Below are positions 26,368 through 35,695 of a stretch of 64,000 nt of DNA, piece by piece (position 1 is the stretch's first letter; every line of letters begins with the position of its first letter). A model generated the notes under the pieces. It had not been told where the DNA came from. It searched no databases and saw only the letters and a list, made by a program, of their open reading frames with translations. A program made the position numbers and the translations under genes. The stretch covers positions 30,309 through 94,308 of the forward strand of contig NZ_WJOK01000021.1 in NCBI RefSeq assembly GCF_009649785.1, in the 5' to 3' direction. This DNA comes from Agrobacterium tumefaciens. GTDB taxonomy: Bacteria > Pseudomonadota > Alphaproteobacteria > Rhizobiales > Rhizobiaceae.

Positions 26368-28635
26368 CTATGCCGCGTAACGCTGGTCGCGGTTTCGGGT
26401 GGCACCTACGGAGAACTGGCCCACCTGTTCGGTCAGGCCATCAGCTTCGCTTGCGAGCGAGAAGGCCGCAGCCGTCGTTTCCTCCACCATCGCCGCGTTC
26501 TGCTGCGTCACATGGTCAAGTTCGTTGACGGAGGCGTTGATTTCGCCGAGGCGGCCGGATTGTTCGCGCGAAGCTGTGGCGATTTCACCGATCTGTTCGT
26601 TGACCGACTGGATGCGTTTCTGGATCTGCTCGAGGCTTTCCCCGGTTTTCAGCACCAGTGCCACGCCGCTTTCCACATCGCCCGCAGAGGTGGCGATGAG
26701 CGTCGTGATATCCCGTGCGGCAGCCGCCGATTTCTGCGCGAGTTCCCGCACTTCCTGTGCCACAACCGCAAAGCCCTTTCCGGCCTCACCGGCGCGGGCA
26801 GCCTCAACCCCGGCGTTCAGCGCCAGGAGATTGGTCTGGAAGGCGATCTGGTCGATGACGTCGATGATCTGGCGGATCTTGGACGACGACGTCTCTATAC
26901 GCTCCATGGCGACGATTGCTTCTTTGACGACAGCGGTGGATTTATGGGCATCCTGCATGGTTTCCGCCGTCGTTCCGACTGCGACGTCGCAGCGGGAGAG
27001 GGAAACGTTGACGGCCTGCGTCATGTCTCCAAGTGCGGCGGCTGCTTCCTCTAGGGCGGCCGCCTGGCGTTCCGTGCGCCGCGACAGATCTTCCGATGCG
27101 CTTTTCAGCTCGCCGGAGCCGGAGCGGATGGCATTGGCGCTTTCGCCGATGCTTGAGATCGTCGTATCCAGCCCCGCTATGGAGTTGTTGAAATCGACGC
27201 GCAGATGGTCGAGCGACGGCACGAAAGGTTTTTCAATGCGAAGATCGAGCCTGCCCGCAGCAAGATTGGCAAGGCCGGTCGCAAGCGCATCGACTGCTTC
27301 TTCCAGCTCCTTCGCACTTCTTGCCTTTTCCATCTCACGCTGGGCGCGTTCCTCGTCCAGTTCCTCGCTTTTGCGATGGGACTCGGTTTCCATGCGCTGC
27401 TTGTCGAGAATGCCCTGGCGGAAGGATTCCAGTGCGCGCGCCATGGTGCCGATTTCGTCGCCACGGGAAACGGCCTTGATCTCAATATTATGGTCACCAC
27501 CGTTCAGACGTTCCATCAACCCGGCAAGGCCGGTCAGCGGCTTGGTCAGGCTGGCGGAAACGAAAATGCCGATGAGTGTCATGACGGCAAGCACCGCAAG
27601 TGTTGCAAGCGTTGCCCAGAAGGCGAGATCATTGGCCGCTGCCAGCACCTTGCTCTCCTGCTGGCCGATGGCCAGAAGATGCTTCTGTCCGAAAACGGAG
27701 ACCGGACGATAGGCGTAGAAGATGCTGCCCGCAGGGGTCTTCGCCATGACCGTTCCGGCTTCGCTGGCACCTGTAAGTGCCGCGAGACTTTCGGAAACGG
27801 CGACTCCAGCCCCACCGGAGAGCACGCCCGCGCGAAGTTTGCCTTCAGCGCTCAGAAGAACGGCGTCGTCGATGGACTTGCCGGTTTCCTCAGGTGTTAC
27901 CACCGCACCGATACGGTCTGCGGAAATGCGCATGATGACGGCGCCCTTGCGCTGCAACTGGCCCCAGTTCGAGACCGCAAGCGGCATGCCGATCAGGGCC
28001 GAGTCATTGGTGCTGTCATCGTTGAACCCAGTTGTGCTGATGACACCGTCCTTGCCGGCCTCGATGCGGTCGAACAATTCCTTGATCGTGCTGTTTTGCG
28101 GTTCCGTCACATTGGTCAGGAAGTTCTTGCCCTTGGTCACGGAATAGATAATGAGGCCTGCCTTGTCGATGACGTAGATGTCGCTGACCCGGGTGTTGCG
28201 CCAGACGCTGGCAATGGCCGCGTTGATCGTGGCGTGGCGAATGGCATAGAGCAGCCGCAAACCTTCACCGTTGAAGGAGGCGCGCTCCTCCTCGGATACG
28301 CCCTCGCGGCGGAATGCCTGAATGATCGCATCCTTTTCCGTCGGTACGACCGTGGTCATGGTTTCCAGCGCCTGAGCGATCGCAGCGTTCTGCGACAGCT
28401 CGGAAATGCTTTGTTCGACGCGCAGCGTATAGGCATCAAGCTGTTTGGACTGGTTTCCCGCAACCGTCTCGAGCCTGATCTTGCTGGCGTCGATCAGGCC
28501 GGACTTGCCCATTTCGTATGACAGCAGCCCAACGGCCAGGCACGAAACCAGCGTCGCGCCCGTGACGAGCGCTGCGAATTTGGCCTTGATTGACAATGAT
28601 TTAGCTTTGACAGCAGTCGGATTTGCACCCGGCAT
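26368..28635 (-). CDS. Methyl-accepting chemotaxis protein
   Basis: 755 residues from the ATG at 28635, which has GGGGGAGG just upstream. Layout: first helix (~15-38), a long periplasmic ligand domain (~40-335, with the Cache-like stretch VSDIYVIDKAGLIIYSV), second helix (~345-370), HAMP, then the signalling domain. The highly conserved hairpin tip is IDVIDQIAFQTNLLALNAGVEAARAG, with EVRELAQKSA after it. There is no C-terminal CheR-binding pentapeptide (the protein ends QRYAA). Ligand unknown. Confidence 0.92.
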   Translation of the reverse strand: MPGANPTAVKAKSLSIKAKFAALVTGATLVSCLAVGLLSYEMGKSGLIDASKIRLETVAGNQSKQLDAYTLRVEQSISELSQNAAIAQALETMTTVVPTEKDAIIQAFRREGVSEEERASFNGEGLRLLYAIRHATINAAIASVWRNTRVSDIYVIDKAGLIIYSVTKGKNFLTNVTEPQNSTIKELFDRIEAGKDGVISTTGFNDDSTNDSALIGMPLAVSNWGQLQRKGAVIMRISADRIGAVVTPEETGKSIDDAVLLSAEGKLRAGVLSGGAGVAVSESLAALTGASEAGTVMAKTPAGSIFYAYRPVSVFGQKHLLAIGQQESKVLAAANDLAFWATLATLAVLAVMTLIGIFVSASLTKPLTGLAGLMERLNGGDHNIEIKAVSRGDEIGTMARALESFRQGILDKQRMETESHRKSEELDEERAQREMEKARSAKELEEAVDALATGLANLAAGRLDLRIEKPFVPSLDHLRVDFNNSIAGLDTTISSIGESANAIRSGSGELKSASEDLSRRTERQAAALEEAAAALGDMTQAVNVSLSRCDVAVGTTAETMQDAHKSTAVVKEAIVAMERIETSSSKIRQIIDVIDQIAFQTNLLALNAGVEAARAGEAGKGFAVVAQEVRELAQKSAAAARDITTLIATSAGDVESGVALVLKTGESLEQIQKRIQSVNEQIGEIATASREQSGRLGEINASVNELDHVTQQNAAMVEETTAAAFSLASEADGLTEQVGQFSVGATRNRDQRYAA

Positions 28636-28831
28636 CCTGTTTCCTCCCCCCAAAAGAACGTTGCGGTACCGTCGCAACAATTGTTTACGGTCGCGTTAAG
28701 CTTGGCGGTGAATTGTATGATTATTTCCCGCATACCGTGAAAAAATCCAAGGCCCTGGCCGGCCATTCTCCGTAATAAAACTGCAATGGAACGGGCGCAT
28801 ACCGTGCGAAGTTCAACGGCTGTTCATATTC

Positions 28832-29665
28832 ATGCAAGCTTTTCGCGCTCCTGCTCTTGCCACTATCGACGATGTTTGCGGAACACCCGCGGCTGGATAT
28901 GACGGAGCCCCTTTGAGATCGATCCCGGATTTCGCGGTTATCGTACCCATGCACAATGAGGAAGCGAGCGTTGAAACGCTTGTCGCTGAGATCGTTGCTG
29001 CCTGCCAGCCGGTCGGTCCGTTCGAGATTATCGTGGTGGACGACGCATCTTCCGATCGCACGGCGGATGTGGCGCTTTCGCTTGCCGGGCGTTATCCGAT
29101 GCTGCGGCTGGTGCGGCATGACCGGCAGGGCGGGCAATCGGCTGCGATCCACAGCGGTGTGCAGGCAGCGCGCGCGCCGGTTGTCTGTATGCTTGACGGA
29201 GACGGGCAGAACCCGCCGGACAATCTGCCGGCGCTTCTTGCGCCGCTTCTTGCCTCGAACGCGCCGAGCCGGCTTGCGCTTGTGGCCGGGCAGCGCGTCG
29301 GCCGGCGCGATACGCTTGCAAAACGTCTTTCCTCCCGCTTCGCCAATGGCTTGCGGGCGCGGATATTGAAGGACGGCACGCGGGATACCGGCTGCGGCCT
29401 CAAGGCTTTCCGTCGCGACGCCTATCTCGCCTTGCCCTATTTCGATCACCACCACCGCTATTTTCCGGCGCTCTTCAATCGCGACGGCTGGCAGGTTGCC
29501 CATGTCGACGTCACGCACCGGGCGCGCCTGCATGGCAATTCCCATTACACCAATATCGGCCGCGCGCTTGTCGGCATCCACGACCTGATCGGCGTTGCCT
29601 GGCTGTTGCGGCGGCGCAAGCGGGCAAGTTGGGCCGAAACCTTCAAAACGGAGACATCGCCGTGA
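28832..29665 (+). CDS. Family 2 glycosyltransferase (polyprenyl-phosphate sugar synthase type)
   Basis: 277 residues. GT2 domain with IVPMHNEEASVETLV, EIIVVDDASSDRTADVA, and the DGDGQNPP metal motif (DxD type). Basic and hydrophobic residues at the end resemble the soluble or monotopic ArnC/RgtE/DPM1 group that loads a sugar onto a polyprenyl phosphate. No strong ribosome site precedes the ATG at 28832; an in-frame TTG at 28913 with CGGAG before it is an alternative that still keeps the whole GT2 domain. First gene of a four-gene overlapping operon. Confidence 0.85.
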   Translation: MQAFRAPALATIDDVCGTPAAGYDGAPLRSIPDFAVIVPMHNEEASVETLVAEIVAACQPVGPFEIIVVDDASSDRTADVALSLAGRYPMLRLVRHDRQGGQSAAIHSGVQAARAPVVCMLDGDGQNPPDNLPALLAPLLASNAPSRLALVAGQRVGRRDTLAKRLSSRFANGLRARILKDGTRDTGCGLKAFRRDAYLALPYFDHHHRYFPALFNRDGWQVAHVDVTHRARLHGNSHYTNIGRALVGIHDLIGVAWLLRRRKRASWAETFKTETSP

Positions 29666-29973
29666 ACGCACCGGCCTTATGGTCCATGCTGCATGTGAAC
29701 AGCTGGAAGGAATTTCTCTGGGTCTGCACCGGCTTTATGGGCCAGATGCTGTTCACCATGCGTTTTCTGGTTCAATGGATTTCGTCGGAACGGGCGAACC
29801 GCTCGGTCATTCCGGTAGCCTTCTGGTATTTCTCCATCGTCGGCGGCCTTGTGCTGCTATTATACGCGATCTGGCGTCGCGATCCGGTTTTCATTCTGGG
29901 ACAGGCCTCCGGCCTGTTCATTTATGCCCGAAATCTCTGGTTGATCCATGCAGAACGCCGCCAGCATGCATGA
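29662..29973 (+). CDS. Lipid-A-disaccharide synthase N-terminal domain-like membrane protein
   Basis: 103 residues, three membrane helices, matching the LpxAB_N (lipid A biosynthesis N-terminal) family: FMGQMLFTMRFLVQWI, FWYFSIVGGLVLLLYAIWRRDP, LGQASGLFIYARNLWLI. The GTG start overlaps the GT2 stop (GTGA), so translation is coupled. Such small proteins accompany GT2 and GT39/83 enzymes in lipid-A and core modification loci and may help flip or present the lipid-linked sugar (inference). Confidence 0.85.
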   Translation: MNAPALWSMLHVNSWKEFLWVCTGFMGQMLFTMRFLVQWISSERANRSVIPVAFWYFSIVGGLVLLLYAIWRRDPVFILGQASGLFIYARNLWLIHAERRQHA

Positions 29974-31456
29974 GGCCGCAGCTCTGCCTTACGCGCAGGC
30001 GAATGAACAGCGCCAATGGATGACGTTTGCGCTTGCGGCAATCGTGCTCGTCACCGTGCTGCGCGTCGTCGGGCTTGCTTTCAACCGCACCGATCTTTTC
30101 GTTGATGAGGCGCAATATTGGCTGTGGGGCCGGGAGATGGCGTTCGGCGCCTATTCCAAGCCACCGCTGATCGGCTGGATCATTCGCGCCGCCACCACTC
30201 TGAGCGGCGGCGAGAGCACCTTCGACGTGCGGCTCGCCGCGCCGGTCATCCATGGCATAGTGGCCGCGGCGATCCTTGCGCTCGGGCGCATGATCTATGA
30301 TGCGAAGCTCGCCTCGCTGGCTGCAGTCATCTATCTGACGCTGCCCGCCGTGACGCTCGGCAGTCTGCTGATCTCGACCGATACGCCGATGATGCTGTTC
30401 ATCGTGCTGTCGATGATCTGCGTGCGCAAGCTTGCGGAAGCACGCGCTGCCGGTGTGTCCGCGATGCTCTGGAGCATTGCGCTTGGTCTAAGCTTCGGCC
30501 TCGGGCTGATGTCTAAATATGCGATGATCTATTTTCTGCCCTGCTTCATCGCTGCCGGCTGGCTGTGCGTGGGCTGGCGCATCCGTTGGCGTGACGCCGG
30601 TATTGCTGTAGTTGTCTGCGCCGCCGTCGTCGCTCCCAATCTGTGGTGGAATGCCGCACATGATTTCATGACCGCGCGCCACACGGCGGACAATGCCAAC
30701 TGGCATGGCGTTAAGCTGAAAATCGGTCCGGCGCTCGAGTTCTTCTTCTCGCAGGCGGGTGTTGTCGGGCCGTTCGTCTTCATCGGCATGATCGTCGCGA
30801 CGTTCAGGGCGAAAACCGCTGAAACCCGGGCGCTTGTTGCCCTTTCGATACCGATCGTGCTTCTGATCACGGCACAGGGGCTGATGTCGCGGGCGCTCGC
30901 CAACTGGGCGGTGGGGGCTTATGCCGCGGGCGTGCTTCTGGCGGTGCCTGTCCTGGCATCCCGGCGCTGGCTTACCGTCTCCACCCTTGTGCTCGGCGGC
31001 ATCGTTGCCATCGCACTGCCGTTGATGACGATCGCCGGAACGGAATTGCGCTTGCCGAATGGCGACCTGGCGATGAAGCGCTATCTCGGCAGCTCGGAGC
31101 TTGTGTCGACCGGCCTTTCAAGGGCGCGAGAGGCGGGGGCGGATGCAATCGTCGCTGCAGATCGCTCCATTCTGGCCGAGCTTTTTTATCAGCTGCGGGA
31201 CGAAAAGCTGCTCATGCCGCGCGCTCTGCCTGAAACCGGCGTTCCTTCCAGCCACTACGCGCTTCTTTACCCGCTGAAAGCCGGAGAGGCGACAAATCCC
31301 GTCTATCTTGCGAGGGCGGACAGCCTGCCGGGCTGTCTCGATGGCCAGGCGCCGCTGTCGACCTGGGTTGCCGGGCCGGGCTCGTTCGAGGGCAAGGAAA
31401 TCGGTCTCTGGCGTCTGCCGCCACAATGCATCCCGAGGGTTGCCGATGGACAATGA
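29948..31456 (+). CDS. ArnT/Rgt-like family 39/83 glycosyltransferase
   Basis: 502-residue polytopic membrane protein with ~11 predicted helices. Near the N-terminus is the GT-C catalytic region: NRTDLFVDEAQYWLWGREMAFGAYSKPPLIGW, with the acidic DE pair. Such enzymes move a sugar from a polyprenyl phosphate to lipid A, core or protein on the periplasmic face. It overlaps the preceding gene by 26 bases; a start at 29966 is also possible. The GT2 two genes upstream would supply its donor. Confidence 0.88.
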   Translation: MQNAASMHEAAALPYAQANEQRQWMTFALAAIVLVTVLRVVGLAFNRTDLFVDEAQYWLWGREMAFGAYSKPPLIGWIIRAATTLSGGESTFDVRLAAPVIHGIVAAAILALGRMIYDAKLASLAAVIYLTLPAVTLGSLLISTDTPMMLFIVLSMICVRKLAEARAAGVSAMLWSIALGLSFGLGLMSKYAMIYFLPCFIAAGWLCVGWRIRWRDAGIAVVVCAAVVAPNLWWNAAHDFMTARHTADNANWHGVKLKIGPALEFFFSQAGVVGPFVFIGMIVATFRAKTAETRALVALSIPIVLLITAQGLMSRALANWAVGAYAAGVLLAVPVLASRRWLTVSTLVLGGIVAIALPLMTIAGTELRLPNGDLAMKRYLGSSELVSTGLSRAREAGADAIVAADRSILAELFYQLRDEKLLMPRALPETGVPSSHYALLYPLKAGEATNPVYLARADSLPGCLDGQAPLSTWVAGPGSFEGKEIGLWRLPPQCIPRVADGQ

Positions 31457-32294
31457 TCTTTCGCATATGCGGATCACGATCTGGGTTACGTTCGCCACAT
31501 TGGCGCTCGTCATCCTGTTCGCGACCTTCCCGTCCATCGACCTCGAGTTTTCTTCCCTGTTTTTCTCGCCCGAAGCGCGCCTGTGGGCTGGAAGCCTGCC
31601 GGTTCCGGAATGGTTTCGCGATACGTTGCGGGAGTTAACGGAACTGGCCGCACTTCTGGCCTCCATCGTTCTGGTCGGCAACATCAGGCTGGGCGCGATG
31701 CAGCGCACCGGCTGGCGCGTCTGGGCCTTTCTCTGCGGGCCTGTGGTGCTCTGCGCCGGGCTTCTGGTAAACGGGGTGCTGAAGGCCAATATCGGCCGCG
31801 CCCGCCCGTTCAGCGTCAGCGATTTCGGTGGACATCAGCTTTTTACGCCGCCTTTCCAGTTCAGCACGCAATGTTATTCAAACTGTTCGTTTTCCTCCGG
31901 GGAAACGGCGCTCATAGCGAGCTTTTTCCTGCCGCTCTGCGCGCTTGTCTGGAACCGCCTGCAATGGGGCGGGCGTCTTTTCATGGGCAGCACTGCCGCC
32001 GGCGCCATCATCCTCATGTCCGGTCTGCGTATTGCGGCTGGCGGGCATTTTCTCAGCGATGTGGTGATGTCCGTGCTGTTTTCCGCACTGACGACGCTGT
32101 TCCTTTACCGGGCGCTGGCAATTGCCCGTCATCGTCATCTATTTACCGGCGATGCCGTTACGGCCGATGCCATCAGCCTTTGGCGCAATGGCAGCCATGC
32201 TGTTCGCACCCGCGCTCGGCGCTGGTGGCCGAAAATCAAGGCCGCCGCCACACGGCTGCAACGACCGCCGGATGCGGGCACGGCATCTTCCTGA
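31446..32294 (+). CDS. PAP2-family membrane phosphatase (lipid phosphatase-like)
   Basis: 282 residues with six membrane helices and the three PAP2 motifs: K-A-N-I-G-R-A-R-P, C-S-F-S-S-G-E (PSGH position, His replaced by Glu as in LpxF-type enzymes) and G-L-R-I-A-A-G-G-H-F-L-S-D. The extra N-C-S-F-S-S-G-E form resembles lipid A 1- or 4'-phosphatases more than undecaprenyl-diphosphate phosphatases. It overlaps the GT39 gene by 11 bases. It probably removes a phosphate from lipid A or recycles the polyprenyl carrier. Confidence 0.85.
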   Translation: MDNDLSHMRITIWVTFATLALVILFATFPSIDLEFSSLFFSPEARLWAGSLPVPEWFRDTLRELTELAALLASIVLVGNIRLGAMQRTGWRVWAFLCGPVVLCAGLLVNGVLKANIGRARPFSVSDFGGHQLFTPPFQFSTQCYSNCSFSSGETALIASFFLPLCALVWNRLQWGGRLFMGSTAAGAIILMSGLRIAAGGHFLSDVVMSVLFSALTTLFLYRALAIARHRHLFTGDAVTADAISLWRNGSHAVRTRARRWWPKIKAAATRLQRPPDAGTASS

Positions 32295-32408
32295 GTGGTG
32301 CAGATGGAGTGCTGCGATCTGTGCGGATGCTGAGATAGCTGGCAAAATTGATAAGCTCTCTTCTCATCATGCCAATCTTTAACCACATCCAGCAACAGAG
32401 CGGACGCG

Positions 32409-32471
32409 CCGTAAGAAAGGATCTTACGGATCAAAGACTTGATCGCACTGGACCCCGGACTAAATCCGGGG
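32409..32471. repeat. Intergenic repeat with two hairpins between convergent genes
   Basis: CCGTAAGA/TCTTACGG (32409-32429) and CCCCGGA/TCCGGGG (32453-32471) flank GATCAAAGACTTGA, which is identical to a 14-mer at 4897-4910. It lies between the PAP2 gene and prs, which converge, and can serve as a terminator. It belongs to the same repeat family as 4830-4948. Confidence 0.55.
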
Positions 32472-32523
32472 TGACAGTATGCGGATGCAGTGATTTTGCA
32501 GATGTACGAGAGAAAAGACTGCT

Positions 32524-33456
32524 TCAGTCGAACAGGCCGGAAACCGACTGTTCCTGCGCGGTGCGGTTGATCGCTTCGCCCAGAAGGCCCGCAGTGCTGA
32601 TCACGCGGATATTGTGCGCGGACTGGACGCTGGTGGTCGGCTGGATGCTGTCGGTGATGACGAGTTCGCGCAGCTTCGATGAGGCCACGCGGGCAACGGC
32701 GCCGCCGGAAAGCACGCCGTGCGTGATATAGGCGGTGACGCTGGTTGCGCCCTTTTTCAACAGCGCTTCGGCAGCATTGCAGAGCGTGCCGCCGGAATCG
32801 ATGATATCGTCGATCAGGATGCAGTCCTTGCCGGATACGTCGCCGATGACGTTCATGACTTCGGATTCACCCGGACGGTCACGGCGTTTGTCGACGATGG
32901 CCAGCAGACAGTCCAGACGCTTCGACAGGGCACGGGCGCGCACCACACCGCCAACGTCAGGCGAAACGACCATGACGTTGTTGGTGTCGTAGTGGTCCTT
33001 GATATCGCGGGCCAGAATGGGCGCTGCGAAGAGGTTGTCGGTCGGAATATCGAAAAAGCCCTGGATCTGGCCGGCGTGAAGATCGAGCGTCAGAACGCGG
33101 TCGGCGCCTGCTTCGGTGATCAGGTTGGCGACGAGCTTGGCGGAAATCGGTGTGCGGGGGCCGGCTTTGCGATCCTGGCGGGCGTAACCGAAATAGGGAA
33201 GTACTGCCGTGATGCGTTTTGCCGAGGAGCGGCGCATGGCATCGATCATGATGAGCAGTTCCATCAGATGATCGTTTGCCGGAAACGAAGTGGACTGGAC
33301 GAGAAAAACGTCCTCCCCGCGTACGTTTTCACTGATTTCTACGAAAATTTCCTGGTCAGCAAACCGCTTTACGGTGGCATTTCCCAAGGGAACGTTGAGA
33401 TACTTGCAGATCGCTTCGGCAAGGTGCCGGTTCGAATTGCCTGCGAAAACCTTCAT
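32524..33456 (-). CDS. prs: Ribose-phosphate pyrophosphokinase (PRPP synthase)
   Basis: Makes PRPP from ribose 5-phosphate and ATP for nucleotide, His and Trp synthesis. From the ATG at 33456 it has 310 residues, the class I norm. Motifs: [33 protein letters not shown], the flexible-loop region KRRDRPGES, and the PRPP-binding [12 protein letters not shown]. The longer N-terminal reading has no ribosome site. Confidence 0.98.
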   Translation of the reverse strand: MKVFAGNSNRHLAEAICKYLNVPLGNATVKRFADQEIFVEISENVRGEDVFLVQSTSFPANDHLMELLIMIDAMRRSSAKRITAVLPYFGYARQDRKAGPRTPISAKLVANLITEAGADRVLTLDLHAGQIQGFFDIPTDNLFAAPILARDIKDHYDTNNVMVVSPDVGGVVRARALSKRLDCLLAIVDKRRDRPGESEVMNVIGDVSGKDCILIDDIIDSGGTLCNAAEALLKKGATSVTAYITHGVLSGGAVARVASSKLRELVITDSIQPTTSVQSAHNIRVISTAGLLGEAINRTAQEQSVSGLFD

Positions 33457-33676
33457 TGCGCCCGCCTGTTTCCATGCAATCGCCTTGCGCCACGGGAAAG
33501 TGTCTGCCGTAACCAAGCGTCGTTCAAGGGGAGGAACATCCGGCTGAAAAGCCTTTGCCGGATACGCCTTGTTGCCATGCGCGCCTTAATAGCGTTGTTG
33601 CTTCCGATTGCAAGAGGACTCCGTGCTTTCGCAATGATTTTCATGAAATCTCTGTGACTTCTCCCGCCGTTTCATC

Positions 33677-34453
33677 TCATCCCCTTTGAGACTGCTTCCA
33701 TGACGAATACTCGTTGAGCGTTTTTGCGGCGATATCCTGCATGACCCTGTCGGTCGCGGCGGCCCAGGGATCGCTGCCCTTGGCTGCCACCGTTTCCTGC
33801 CCCTGCAGGCGATGGAGCCTGACACCATTGGCATCCAGAACGTCCCAGACGTAGATGATGTTGACCTTGCTGCCATCGGCGAAGGCGGAGAAATATCCCT
33901 TGAGGATGTTCTCTGCCGAATTGTCGTTGGAGGCGCGGATTGTCAGCCCCTTTGCCCGCGCCTCGGCGCCCAGTTGCCGCGAAAGCGGCGTGACGGCCTG
34001 AACGGGCGCGCCGATGATCGGCAGGAAGCGGATGGTATTGCCGGAAGCGGCGGGGGCAAGTGCGGCCGTCTGCTGTGGAGGCGGCGGCTGGGTGCTGGCG
34101 GGTGAGTGGCCTGCAGATTGTCCGGTAGACTGGGTCTGACCAAGAGGTTCGCCGTACTCATTGCCGTTGGAAAGCGCCTGTGCCTGCGCCTGCAGGGAGT
34201 TCTGCGGTGCATAAGCGGGCACGGAAGAGGCGGTTGCCGGTGCGCCTGCGGGCGCGCGGTCGGCGGCGGCAGCCATCTGGTCGAGATCGCCCTGCGTCAC
34301 CGGTGTCGATTGCGAGCTATTGTGGCCGACATTCACCTGCGGCGTCAGCGCCTCCGTGGTGTTGCAGGCCGACAGGGTCAACGCCAGCGCCGGAATGACG
34401 AGGACCGAAACGACAAACGTCTGGAAAGGGCGGGTAAACCCCGTCCGGCTCAT
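33677..34453 (-). CDS. Conserved rhizobial lipoprotein, function unknown
   Basis: 258 residues. Signal peptide with lipobox LSAC (Cys ~30). Residues ~35-140 are a low-complexity linker rich in Ala, Gln, Ser and Pro. The C-terminal ~115 residues are a compact domain (FLPIIGAPVQAVTPLSRQLG; IYVWDVLDANGVRLHRLQGQE) that looks like a beta-rich periplasmic domain. It is predicted to sit in the outer membrane facing the periplasm. I do not recognise the family. It is the last gene downstream of the lgt cluster on the minus strand. Confidence 0.75.
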   Translation of the reverse strand: MSRTGFTRPFQTFVVSVLVIPALALTLSACNTTEALTPQVNVGHNSSQSTPVTQGDLDQMAAAADRAPAGAPATASSVPAYAPQNSLQAQAQALSNGNEYGEPLGQTQSTGQSAGHSPASTQPPPPQQTAALAPAASGNTIRFLPIIGAPVQAVTPLSRQLGAEARAKGLTIRASNDNSAENILKGYFSAFADGSKVNIIYVWDVLDANGVRLHRLQGQETVAAKGSDPWAAATDRVMQDIAAKTLNEYSSWKQSQRG

Positions 34454-34543
34454 GCGACGTTTCCTCTCATGTTCCGCTCCTTCTTGCCCAAGGTGGCGGC
34501 AATGTAGGGCCGGTTTTCCCGCTCTGTCAAACCCGGTGCAGAT

Positions 34544-35695
34544 TTAAGCTGTGAGAAGATCGAGGCTATGGCGCGAGAGCGGTTCCGGCGCGCCTTCCGT
34601 GGTGAGGTAGGTCTGGCCGAGGGTCATGGCGGTGCCGGAATCAGAATCCATCACGATCATGTGCACGAACAGGGTCATGTCGCTGGCGATTTCCTGAGAG
34701 TTGCCGGCATGGAACATCTGATGCTCCATCCATGACGGTGAGAAACGCGCGCCCAGCGAATAACCGCAGGAGTTCAGGCGATGGCGGGTCAGTCCACGCT
34801 CGTCCATGACGCGGGCGTGCACGTCGAAGACATCGCCGAAGGTCTTGCCGGGCCGCAGCACTTCCTCGATGTCGGTGAGGTTTTGCAGGCAGGCGCTGTA
34901 AAGCTCCTTCTGGCGGAAGTCCTGTTCGCCGATCACCACCGTGCGCATCATGGCGGCGTGGTAATGGGCGCTGACACCCGCCCATTCCAACGTCAGCTGA
35001 TCCTTGTCATCGAGCCTGCGGCGCCCGGCCTTGTAACGGCACAGCAGCGCGTCCGCGCCGGAGCCGATGATAAATTCATTGGCGGGATAGTCACCGCCGC
35101 CGGCCAGAACCGCTCCCTGCATTGCCGAGAGGATCGCGGCTTCGTCCGCACCGGGCTTGATGAGCTCCATTGCAGCGTCCAGAGCCTCATCCGCAAGTCT
35201 GCCTGCCTTCCTCGCATAGGCGATCTCGGCTGGGCTCTTGATGAGCCGCAAGCTGCTGACCAGATAGGAGGCGTCGATCATCTGGCAGAAGCTGGCAAGC
35301 TGGTTGTCCAGCAAGCGGGCGACGCGCCCGGTCATGCCGTGGGTGTCGTATTCCACGCCGATCTTGGCGCCAAGGAGATCGAGATCGCTGAGGAGGTTCT
35401 TAAGATCGAGCGTCGGGTCGGCATTGGGCCGGTCTACCCAGACGAGAATATTTTCGATCGTCGAAGTATTCCGGGCCTGCCGCATATCCGCCGAACGGGT
35501 CAGAAGCATCATGGAGCCGTCCGACTTGACCACCAGCGTCTGGAAGAAGCAGTAGCCGAAGGTGTCATAGCCGGTAAGCCAGTACATGCTTTCCTGGGCG
35601 AAAAGCAGAATGGCGTCCAGCTTCTCTTCCGCCATCTTCGCAATCAGCCGTTCGCGGCGGGCATCGAATTCCGAGAGCTCGAAGTGCAGGGCCAT
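34544..35695 (-). CDS. M24/creatinase-fold protein with non-canonical active site
   Basis: 383 residues: a creatinase N-terminal domain (~10-140; ESMYWLTGYDTFGYCFFQ) and a pita-bread domain. In true aminopeptidases the five metal ligands are D-D-H-E-E. Here the matching segments read LEWAGVSAHYHAAMMRT, CGYSLGARFSPSW and TLFVHMIVMD, so most ligands are missing. This is the pattern of the creatinase/ectoine-hydrolase-like subgroup, where a His (the Y-H-A-A segment) can act instead. A Xaa-Pro peptidase label would be misleading. Its ATG abuts the pgeF stop. Confidence 0.78.
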   Translation of the reverse strand: MALHFELSEFDARRERLIAKMAEEKLDAILLFAQESMYWLTGYDTFGYCFFQTLVVKSDGSMMLLTRSADMRQARNTSTIENILVWVDRPNADPTLDLKNLLSDLDLLGAKIGVEYDTHGMTGRVARLLDNQLASFCQMIDASYLVSSLRLIKSPAEIAYARKAGRLADEALDAAMELIKPGADEAAILSAMQGAVLAGGGDYPANEFIIGSGADALLCRYKAGRRRLDDKDQLTLEWAGVSAHYHAAMMRTVVIGEQDFRQKELYSACLQNLTDIEEVLRPGKTFGDVFDVHARVMDERGLTRHRLNSCGYSLGARFSPSWMEHQMFHAGNSQEIASDMTLFVHMIVMDSDSGTAMTLGQTYLTTEGAPEPLSRHSLDLLTA

